From Ophthalmolycus amberensis (lineage: Eukaryota; Chordata; Actinopteri; Perciformes; Zoarcidae), in NCBI GenBank assembly GCA_024529925.1, contig JAFEUB010001020.1, positions 1,226,501 through 1,290,500 of the forward strand: DNA of 64,000 nt. Direction: 5' to 3'. Below are positions 49,401-61,400 of the stretch, one piece after another; the first letter of the stretch is position 1, and every line of letters begins with the position of its first letter. Under the pieces are notes generated by a model. The model was given only the letters and a program-made list of their open reading frames with translations, was not told where the DNA came from and made no database searches. A program made the position numbers and the translations under genes.

Positions 49401-52400
49401 AATAGTGCATGTGTATTATAGCGCACACTTAATAAAGCAGCTAAATGACGGCGACAATTACAGATTAAAGGACTACATCAGTAAAACTGATTACAAATGA
49501 CAGTGACGGACAGACTGCCACTTTCAAGTCTGATATGAATATGAAACTCTCCAGATTCGATCAGCAGCACAAAAAAAACAACCGTGTGAGAAAATATTAG
49601 AATATTTGACAAAGAAATTCAGCCTGTGTACAGTAGATGCAAGCATAAGGTTGGAAGCCGACTCCAATTCCCACTGTGCATTGTGGTAAAAACAAAAATC
49701 CAATCACAGAGCTTTAAATGATGTCAGTCACACTGCTTGCATGGCCATAAACATGACTTCTGTGAAAGAAATTGAACATGAATGAAAATATAAATCTAAT
49801 TTGCTGGCATAACCCTATAGGATTGCTACATAACCTCGGCGGGTCCTGTGTTTACATGATAAGTAACACTGACGATGTCATTAAAGGAGAGAGGTGAGTC
49901 ATGGAATTTAAAGCTTTGAGAGCATTAATCAAACAAAACGCTCCTACCAAACACTCGTTCGTCATTGATGTTCTTGATGCAGAACCAGAGGCCTGCTGGG
50001 AACGTGCAGACCAGGATGTGGAGGTCGAAGAAGAAGGAGACCCACGTCGTCGGCTGGTGCTCCGACACCGACGCGATGATGGGGATGTGGATCTTGGCGT
50101 AGCTGGAGACGGAGAGAGGAATGAGAAGGGGAGACACGGGCGGGATGTCATGTTGGGAGTGTTCAGACAAATTACACATTAGATCCTCCTGATTAACTCC
50201 AGAATTATGAAGGCGGGAAAAAAAACAAATGTTTTTCTGATCTGCGTGTTCGCTCTTTATTCATCGCGGGACTTATACACAGCAGCTTCTATACAACTTT
50301 AAATATCTCTCACCAGAGTGTTTAGTGAGTACAGCTGGGTAAGAGAAAACACACAGCACATTAAGAAATTAGTATGAGCCTCCAGAGGGAAGAAAAAACT
50401 ATCCCATACTGCTTCAGTCAGCAAACAGGGTGGGGGGGGAGAGATTGATTGGGTGTGCTGAAATATCAAACACGTTGCAGAGCATTCGGAGAACACAGGG
50501 TGCCTGGTGCTGTTTGAAAGTAAGACAATAGTTAAACACAGAGGCCGGGCTGTACTGTTTGCCCCCTCTGGGATGGTGGTGGTGGTGGTGGTGGTGGGGG
50601 CTCGACTGAACAAGTGTTCCATCGACAGCGAGAGTGTGAAGGTCAGCAGAGCTTACCCGGTGTCCCAGAGAGAGTAGAAACGACCACTCCACGGAGCGAT
50701 GTATCCTGGGGAAAGAAAAGACGATCAATACAGAAATATACAACATTCGGTGTCTTGGTGTTTCACCACTCTAGCCTTGGAACACGAGTGCTGCTCGGCG
50801 TGCAGGAAGTTTGTTGAACGATGTTTATGTAAAGGGCGAGATTAAGGTTGTTACAGGTCACGGGAAAAATATATAAAAACCAAATATAAAATATTTCCAT
50901 TAGTTTTTCCTTTATTTATCAACTATATTTTCTATACAGTAGCCTATACATGGACATGTAAGGTTTATTAATATGCTATTGCTTGGTGGTGGACGTGTTC
51001 TTTTGCTGTGAAAACCAAATACACATCGACGCCGCATCGGTCCCTTCAGCCCGTTGCTGCGATAAGTCAACTCTGCCAGCGTCTGGGAGCAGACTGGCCT
51101 CTGAACAAATGCAAGAGACCAGGGAGAGCCGCCTCTTTCCTGGATAAAAAGCATAATAATGTCGACATTTGTCAACGGATTGCAATAAGTCGTTTTTATA
51201 TTCAAGGGTTTATGACCTACATGGAATACTGTATGTTAGATAGTGTGAAGATTGGAGCAGACATTTCTTAATGCCCAAAATTACACACAAAGGGTTGTGC
51301 ACATTTGTTAATCTTATTTAAAATATTTGCATCATGTTCTACAGATTTGTGATCATTTTAAGATCAATTTCCCTCCAAGAAAAACCAAAGAGAACGTGTC
51401 GATGCTGAAAATGTATTCTATTGATGCTGCGTAATTACTTGAATTGACTTGTTTATAAATTTAACTGAAACCATTTAAGCTGCAAATTAGACCGCACAGG
51501 GCATTTTACGCACGCATACAAATGTCTTATTTTGGTTCGGCTTTGATGTGGAATACATTTCAGCTCTCCACTGTTGCATGGGGGCTCTCACAGCCACTCA
51601 CACACTCCTACTGCATGTGCGCAGACAACACAAACAAAAGCCGCGGCCCCACATCTCAACTCTTGACATGTTTGCACCAACATGTAGCTATATCGAGTCC
51701 GTTGATGCTCCTCGAGAGAGATTGTGGCTAATTTGTTAAATATTAATGATGAAATAATCACGAAAACCATCATAAATAAAATAAGAGCACTACTAAATAA
51801 GATGCCACAAAGCGCTGAACCGAAGCAGGCAAGAACAATGTATGAAGAAGCAGTAACGGTGGGATGAAGGAGATATTCTTGAGTTGATTTATAGGATGAC
51901 ACTGATTTAACCGATCAATACCTGGCTCCGTGTTCAAGAGGAGAAAAAAAAAACACACACCCGGCTACTCTGCTGCAGAGATTCTTATGAGATGAAAAAG
52001 TCCGACAGAACAGAGAAGGACATGTGCAGTTTCACTGGGAAACTGGCACATCACCAAACAGTCATCTCCTCCCTCTGCTGCCTTCAGTTGGCCGACGCAT
52101 CACAAACGTTTACCAGACGTCCAGTTGAAGTCAGGGGTCCTCACGGGACGTCTGCATCCAAATCGGTTCTAACGCGGGCGGGCGACCAATCTAAGGACGC
52201 CAATGTTACTGCAGATGCGATGTGCCACCGGGCAGACGGCCTGGCTGTCGTGTTTACATAATCTGGAGTGACAGATTGTTGGTTAAGGCAAGTAAATAAT
52301 CTGCTGCCTTAATCAAGGTGAGAAAGCCAATTTATTATGTCGGGTAAAAAAAAAAAAAGCAGTCATGCTTTATTGAGGCTCATTACACGCTGCAGAAAAG

Positions 52401-55400
52401 GTGTGCATATACAGCCGGAGGGGAGGAGCGAGCGCTCCTCTTAAAAAGCTATACCGGCTTCTTCCTTGAGACCAGTCTGAGGTAATGAACCGCTAGATCA
52501 GAGGACCAGAGCCCGTGTCAAAATAAGAGCTATCGGCTGCGTCATCTTAAATCTCAACACTTCAGCTGGAGACAAATAAAAATCAACACACAGCAAGGAG
52601 GCAACATTTGAAAGGTCGGAAAGCAGGCAGAGCTGAAAATAATGAAGGAAAACATTAACGAGGACAAAGTTCAAGCAGCCGGCTGTGCGCATCAGGGTTC
52701 AAGCAGGCCGACCAAAAAAACAACAGAAATGATTCCACGGAAAGGCCCTCGGTAGAGCACACTCCTCCAACAGACGCTCTCCCACTCGCATCCGTATCAG
52801 TTTATATTTGTTCATCATTTGCCTTTCGAGGTTTCATTTTCTGACAAACCAAACGCTGATTGGCAACCCACCGGGGAGGCCCGGGAGGTCAGCCCATCGG
52901 GGAACAGTGTATGAACGCACTGTAACTTTTGGCTGAATAAAGAAAACAAAATTTTAAATGGCTGAAATCCCAGATCCTTCCACCGATCCTTCCACAAAAG
53001 GCTATTCGTCCACCAAATCACAGCCAAATTCAGGGTAATTTATTTTAGACGGGGCAGGAAACATTACCGTTGAAGTATGAAAATAACATTAGAAAGTGAT
53101 ATTATATCTAAACACTGAAGACTGAACCAGGAAATAAACCCAGGACACACGATGTATTTTTAGTTGGCATGAGCTTGGCTTAAAGTTCAATTTTGGTATT
53201 TTTCAACCCTATTTACCGATGATTTTGTGTCTAAGTGACTAACGGGAACAACAACTTTTCAAAATGGTTAAATATTGAAGGTGAACGCTGCAGACAACAG
53301 CCGCTAAACAGGCTGCAATGCAACCGCTCACGGCAACTCCTTACAATCAATGTGGGTCCACTCAAAGTGTTTCTGCCACTGAATCCCTCAGTGACGGTGA
53401 GAAATAGTTCCTCATACATTTTCCATTTCTGTTCCATTTGCATCTGATTCTATAAACTATAATGAGATCTGTAAAAGCCAATCAATGAAAAGGATAGTAC
53501 GGTACTCATCAATACAGGATTAGCTGTTCAGTAACATGTTTGGTGAGAAGTCTCCCCACTTGCTAAGCCATGATATTGGTCCTGATGATAAGTGCTTATA
53601 AGAAGGAATCCGACAAATGATCATTTTTTTAAAATAAATTCATCTATTGACTTTTTCAATTCATTTAGGCACAATTTCGTAGAACCCGAGGATATGTCTT
53701 CACGTTGCTTGTTTTGTCCAACTAACAGTATAAATCCTGAAGACGTTCAATATTAAATGACACTACATATAAAAAAGCAGCAAATACTCTACATTGTAAA
53801 GCTGGAAGCAAAAACTTTGGGCTTAATTGATTATTATGCGTGGAGTAATATTCTGTCAACCAATAATCAAATGTTTCAGCTCGACTTACGAGGACAAAAG
53901 AATACAATAAATGACGGCCTCCATGGTTGTGAACTGAGAAAGCGTGCGAGCGGACATACAGACCTGTGTAAGTGAGATAGATGACGGTGAGGAAGACCAC
54001 GCCGGCGGCAAGAGAGACTCCGAGGAGGAAGAGAGTCTGGAACTCCTGTCTGGTCAGCCGGTCCTTCAGGTACTGCAGGAAGGCGTAGGCTTGGAGAAGT
54101 GCAAACACACCTGGGAAAGAAGCCACAGGCAGAAAGCAAAGGATGAGGAAACTCACACTGAATACTTGAGGAGGCCCCGATTCATGTTGTCTCCTGCAGG
54201 GCACCAAGACGGCCTTTTTTTTTTTCGTGGTTAAGAAGTGCCGCTGTCAGTTCGGCAGAATTCTCGACATAGCCGTTCGCGGTAGCCCCTTCGGCTGTTC
54301 GTGCAGGTGTCAAAGACAAATACTGTGGGACAACATATTTCAAATGCATGAGACAGGTTTGTGTGAATAAGCCCTTCTCTTTCCAGAGCCTTGTCCTTTA
54401 GATATATTCTTTCCTCCGTTCCTTTGCTCTGTCACTTTCTCAGCGCCCTTTTCTCCGGTGCGTCTTCTCAGTTTGTCTGGCGAGTACGATATCAAGTATT
54501 TAAAAAGAGGTCTGGTTGCTCTCGCTTTCGTCACCTCCCATCCTTTGACAAATCTTGTGTGAAATCGCCTTACTCCTCCGCTAGCGCCACCACCGCCCAC
54601 AGCAGGTCTCACCCATTTCAAGGTTAAGCCCCCGTCTGTCTCCCGGCGAGCCGCCGTGGCACTAACGTGCTTGTCAGTCTGTGCCACCCTGCCTGTCTGT
54701 CTGTCTGCCTGAGGGGCCGGCGTCTCAGCGGTACCGACAGGTCCCCGGCTCCGTCACTCTCTTCCTCGTCTCCCGCTGTGCTCCCTGAATGCCACCACCA
54801 GATGTTCTGAGCAGCTGCTACCCCAGCGACACTCAGAGAGAGCAGGGAGTTAAAAAACAGAGAGAGGCGGAGATTTTTTATTTATTTTTGTGGTGCATTT
54901 TCTCAAAGCCTCTCACAATTCTGTTTGTGTTGTAGACTCTCAGGGAAACAGGGACACTTCAACGTAAGCCTGCTGCAGTGTTAAGAGCATTTTCAAAAAG
55001 GTGCTGCTCGGCTTCCTAAAGCTGCCAGCAACAGTCCTCTCCCAATCTGGATGTACACGGACGCAGGAACCATGCGCGTACATACGCACCCATCCGTGCC
55101 GTCAGGCAGCAGATGAGCCCACTCTTGAGTGGCGAAAAACCGAACGAGCTTTAATAAACTACCCACGAGCCAAAACGAAAAGTACTTAAAGCGCTAAACC
55201 CATATGGGCGGCTTGTGAAGTCGCTTACTTAATTCTGTTTTGTGAATATATTCTGAGAGGGTCCTGTGTTCTTCTGCACACGGCGCGTGACTAACGGCGT
55301 CGGCAGAGGGGGGATTCAATTCCCGCCGCAGCCAAACAACCTTAAAGTGTGTGCATCAACGGTACCGTAAGGTGCTTTGGATAACAAGCGAGCGGCTTAT

Positions 55401-58400
55401 GTAAAGTCACACCTTTAATACATGAACAATACATTTCCCTTGTGTGGCAGGGTTCAGGGCAGGTCAGAGGAACTAAACATCAAGTCTCTGAAATGCATCT
55501 CTGCATAGTATTAATGTGTCTTTGTAGAGAACCAGAGTCTGCCCCAGTTACTTTTAAATCAGAATTCAGTGTTAAAATACGATCAATCTCACTGTAATTG
55601 AAGGTGCTTTGTAACAAGTCTGTGTGTTAGAGACAAATGTAGAATTAAACCGGCGTTAATTGATTTCTTTGGCCAGTTGTTGGCTGAGTAACAAGTTGTA
55701 AACACAACACTGATGTATATTAACATACATTATCACCTCATTAAGTTTATATGGCAAACAGTTGGCTATTTAGCGTTGAACTGACAGAGAGCAACACTAT
55801 TTAGCAGTCTTGTTTCTAGCCACCTGATGAATATCAGTGCAATATTCACCGCCAAACTACTCGTTTTTTTTAATGTAGCTGCTAAATACATGATGGCGTT
55901 CATAAACTTGATGCCTACTTTGTCAGTGGCCGGTAGCACACACGAGGAAATGAGTCCGAAGAGAGCGAACCAAAACAGTAAAGTTGAGGACTGTCCCGTC
56001 ACGTACTCGCGAGTCATAACTTGGAAAATTAAGGCAGCCAAGAAATGCTGACTCATTCATGTTCAAACTTTTCTAGAAGGGAACCTGTTCTTCCAAGTAG
56101 AACGCAGCATCAGCTACCTTGGAGGTACAGGGGGTGGGACTTACCGGCAGCGGCCATGTGCTCGCTGGTCCTTATTGGCTGGAAGCCGACAAAGGGGATC
56201 TGCATCGACAGTACGAGACCCACGATGTAGAAAGTGCTGTAAGCTGTAAAGAGAGAAGGAGAGAGAGAAGGTGGGTCACACAAGAAATCAAACAATCTGA
56301 AAATAAACCACAGAAACTATTCTGCTCCACTACTCCAGCTTGGGCCCTACTAAGGGAAATCAGCCTCAACAGAGGTATTTAAAGTCTATTGATTTTCACT
56401 GTCACATTTCAGAGGGAGTAAATACAAAATACCTAATCTAATGCCATTTGCTGAGGAATAGGGAGCTGGCGCGGTGCTGCAGGGAGGCCTGGAGTGAGAC
56501 GACGACGACGCGGAGAACAGCGCAACTCCCACCTTTGTAGCGTGGGGGGGGGGGGGGGGATCGATTGGCAGACGCAGCAGCTTAATTAAGATTTCATACT
56601 CCTCCTGAAGAGTGTGCCTCATTTCTGAAGTAGTTGTGACCGCCCTCAGCTACCTCTTTCTCACACATCTGCTATTGACTCAAGACAGAGAGAGATGCAT
56701 TGTGAGGGAACGTAGACTGTGAGGCATTGTAAATATTAATTATTTTTTCTTCGCCTCTCTCCTTTTTGCATGTTCCTTCGTAGTGAATCAGAGACAGCTG
56801 GAAAGAGGAGCCGCGAGGTGTAAAGAGGAGGAGAGGTGAGGAAAATAGGACACGCCTGTAGACCTAATGTGTTTTCTGTCAACAGAATATGTTTCTCCAT
56901 TTCTCACTTGCTACCAAAAGGTGCACGGGGTTGCTGGATGATGCTCTGCAGACATCCTTGACTGAACAATGAAGGCAAGAGGGTATTTTCCACTTCATCT
57001 AACAGCCCCGGCATTGTCGAGTAGAATTTCGTTGGCGAAGAACCGTTGAGAGATGGAGCAGAGGTAGGTCAAAGCCCCTCTCACTGTGAAGAGGCCATAA
57101 TTCATTTTCAAAGCTCTCAAAGATGATGCTTTTGTGGTTAGAGCGAGTGCAACATATAATCATGTGCAGAAGACACTTGGCAAGGCTTTCATTTTTCCTG
57201 ACCAGAACAGCGGTGGCTGTTGGCGGCTCAGCAGACGACAGAGAGTTTGAAGGATTGAGCTCGAGTTCTGCGAGCCAACTGATAAATGTGCGGGAGCCGC
57301 CGCGTGGTCTGTGAAACCGGGGCTGTTTGGTGGAATAACAAGCCTGTCTCTGGTATTTACACAAAAACAACAAAAATAAATAAATAAATAGAAAAAGATC
57401 AGGTAGCAGGTGGCTGCTGTTAAGTGGTGTGTGTGAGCGTACGGGTGTCTGCACTGCCGATGATGGAACGCTTACGGTTGCGGAGGTGAGTGCAGGCGTG
57501 ACTCGGCATTTAAGCTCGTTTCAGGGTCAAATGCTTCGGCAACGATGTTGAGAGACGCAGAGGAAGGAGGAGCGTTTGTCTCGTTTGTTGCGTATATTTC
57601 TGTTCTAATGGAAGAGGATCTGAAAACGCAGTCACTTTCCATTTCAGCGACTGTATGTGGGGACGTTTTTAACATCAAGTCGCACACTAAAAGCTTTTGT
57701 GTGGTTTGTGTGTGTGTGTGTGTGCAGCTCACCGATGTAGACTCTTTTGCTGTAGCGTTGCATCAGCATCAGCACAAACACATGCAGAGGAATCAGGTTG
57801 ATGATAAACACATAGCCTCCCCATGCCGACACCTGGAACACACACACACACACACACACATAAGACACGTCAGTCAGCCTGCTGGGACATCGTCCTCTCT
57901 CTGAAGCTGTCTTCTTCATTGAACCGGCCCACGTGATCAATTATTCTTTATTTTGTTTCAAACGAGGTAACCCCGCTGAGTCGAGGGTTTCCCGTTAAAA
58001 CGCTACAAATCAGCTTTGCAGGAAGGATGTCAGGTTTAACTCATTGACGGGAGATTAATCGAAACCTGAAAGTCCTGTTGAGGAACAATGGGTTTCCCAC
58101 ATTGTTGCCGACAGCTACTAAAAAAAACATTTTAAAACAGTTGGATTATCGGAAAAATACTTGTCACGAAATGGATGAAACAAAAAATATACATCAAACA
58201 ACCAGGACCACATCAGAAACGTGCAGATAAGGGACTTTTATGACAAAGAAATCAAGCTCAAGTAAATTACGATGAAATAATTACAACCACAACTTAATAA
58301 TATCTGCATTTCTCTATATCAGCACCCAATGGAGAGAAGACAAAAATCACAACGTTGGCTATAAAGCTGTGGGGTGTGACTATTAGAGAAGACAAATGGT

Positions 58401-61400
58401 TGCATCATTTAGAGAGAGACGGTCCACAAACATCACCACGTACTCGGAGAGAAAACTGTTCTCGCAGGATAAGAGCTCAAGAGGAGTGATGTCGAGAGAA
58501 ACGGACGATGTTTTCATATCAACGACTAGATAAGAGTGTGAACCACTGAATATGTCACCGGAATAACTAGGTTTTGTGGAGACGGGGCAATCCTGATCTT
58601 TTCATGATTTATTTTTTCCCCCCTTTGTGTGCATGTGATCTTTCTGTAATGAAAAAGCAATACAATAAAAAACAAGTCTGCCACAATAGTGTATCCATGT
58701 GAGAGTGAAAGTTACTGTAGCTTTTGACTTATTACAGCTCCAAAATACAGTATACATATAAAATAAAGTTCTGAATATGTGACTATTGCATGAACTAAAT
58801 TTTCCAATACAATTAAAGTGCATCAATCTATACACATAACCACCTTAAAACAGAATCATTCAAGAAGGGATGTAAAACTATCTCACTGCCTCTTTACTAT
58901 TAGACATAAGTACAGAGCTATAAAAACCTGACGTATATAGAATCTATAAAAACTAGGCAATCACACGTACATGTTCGATGTGGCAATAACTTTTAAAGCT
59001 CTACTAAAATTGTACCTCGACCGTTTTTGAGGTCCGCTAAATACCGCAGCGCCGGATGTGGGGGGGGGGGCTATAAAAACGACTCCACAAAAACATCGCC
59101 GACAAGTGTTCAATTGCCTTTACTTGACTACAGCAAAGGGCAAATGGAAACAGTGAGAGCACTAGACAATGAAGAGAGGAGAGCATAGAGAAAGAGTGTC
59201 GAGGGAAAGAAAGCCAGACAGAGGAAAACAGAAAGGAAAGTTGGGAAGTGCAAGAAAGTGAAACCGAGAGAGGGAGAGCGAGTTAAGCGGGAAAAGGATC
59301 GCATGTACGCAGATTGTTTGATGATCTTTTATTCGCAGCGGCTCGTCGGAAAGAGCCCCGTTGCACCCGCTCGGTACGGTGAAAAGTGCATTCATTACAC
59401 TTCTGCAACCGGGAAAACTGAGCACATGTCTAATTGATAGAACACATTAATATGCTACATTAAGGCAGAGAGTTAAAAGAAAACTCCTGAATAAATTCCG
59501 TGCTGAATGCTTAGATGCAATTATAATCTGGCGGTAGTTTGCATCCGTTTCCTCAGATGGCGACGGCCAATTAGTAGCATGTGAACTGTAACTTGAACGA
59601 GTCACAGAAATTACCTTCATTTACACAACAATAAACATGCCAATTTATACGGAGTATGTATGATAACAGGGGGAGAAAAACAAATAGGGCATTAAAAAAA
59701 AAAGTCTTTCTTTCTCCGCAATCTACAGCCGGCACAAAGACGAGGTGGACCCGTCACCTGCTGTAACTGAAGCTCTGTGAACCGATGGGCATGTTTGTGC
59801 ATTCATGGCAGGTGTTACTTCACAAAAACCGTGCCAACCGCACCAGTGACTTTCCGTGTAAATTTAATAAAAAAAGAGTCTCTTTAAAACATCGATCCAT
59901 CCCAGTTAAACTCTCTGGCGTCACTGAGCTGCATTGTTGACTCAGAGAGTTAAAGTCAACATTATTTTTAAGGCTTGTTTTTTCCCCGTTGGGTACTTAA
60001 CTGGGCAAACGCGTGGGAGGTTAGACCATGTCAGAGGGATAGAAGATAGTGGATGGAAAAATTCCCATGGTCACTCAAACAACCGGTGTATTTACCATTT
60101 ACATCATTTCTAGTTCACTTTCCAAATTGGTGTTAAAGCAGGGTTTAGTAAGTCAGCTGGCAGAGGTCATCCTCTGTTTGCCATGTAGCGTTCTCAAGCA
60201 CCAAGTTGAATACATTTCTAAACAAGACTACGAATCTTCAACCATGCTGGTGGCTCTGAGGCTGTACTTCGGCACAGAGGTGCCAAATGCCAACATGGTA
60301 ACATGCTCTCAATGACGGCGCTAACATGTTGATGTTTAGTGGGAGTAATCTTTACCACCATCACCTTCTTAGCTCAGCGTGTCTGCATGCTATTCACGAG
60401 TCAGAGATCGGTAAATGCGGTAACTTCACTGTGACATGAAGGTGGTGACCAGCGCCTGTTATTCAGTAAACTATGATGCAACTTGCTTGCGGATTTCCCT
60501 CTCGATTGTTTGGATCATAGCCCGCGGAGCGCACGATCGACCCGAGGAAAAAGATGGGAGATACTGACCATCTGGCCACATTAGGAGGACCACGCAGTGA
60601 TGACTGGCCGAGACAAAAAACCAAAGCTGTGTGTGCGTCTGTGTGTGTGTGTGTCTGTGTGCACGAACAGGCTCTATTTGAAATGATAGATCTAAACAGC
60701 CAGCCCTTTGCCCGAGCCAGAGGCTAACAGGTGAGGGCATGGAATCAGAAAATGTTTGGAGCAAAGTCTTTTAGCCGTTATCGCTCTCCGTATTTCATAC
60801 CGGGCTTATCTGATGCCCGCGGGGCCGCTCAGAAGAGGATATAGCAAACACAGCATGCAACAGGGAGAAGGGTTTTACCGTGTGTGTGTGAGTGTGTGTG
60901 TACATTTCTATGTGTGCACAGGTGTTTGCAGCCTGAGCCATGTGCTCTTGTTTGATCCATTTATGAAAATGAATGTTGTTCTGCTTCACTAACTGAACCG
61001 TCTCCAACACCAGCAGTGACTTTAGTTCATTAAGAATTTAAGATGACAATAATGATCACGGGTCAACCGAAAGGTTGCGGTTGCAATGCAGAATGCTGTG
61101 AATCTACATTAGATTCAACCAGAGACCGTTCAGAACAGAGACACCCCACTGAGAGTCAGCTTCCTGTATCTGTGCAACGTGGGTTTTGCCACCGCCCCGT
61201 CCTTTTATGAGGCTCGAGGCAGGTCCTGGGTCTATTAACTCCAATGGGAGACGTGAACGTAGATCATGACGGATTCTTTCACTCTACAAACATTGGACCC
61301 ATTTTCCACAAAGTACAGCTGACTTACGTCTTTAAGTATTTGGTCCTGAAATTAAAACGTTGACCTGATGATGGCGTTAAATGGAGGATCAAGGGATCGT

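Larger units (their letters stand above)
56244..57732 (-). other. STT3B: STT3B intron
   Basis: About 1.5 kb with a G-run of about 16 at 56544-56559 and a (GT)n tract at 57707-57724 next to the upstream exon's donor. Confidence 0.7.

Noticed and set aside
55313..55335. tRNA-like B-box sequence as a tRNA gene
   Set aside because: No matching A box, no cloverleaf pairing and no Pol III terminator; better read as a diverged SINE remnant.
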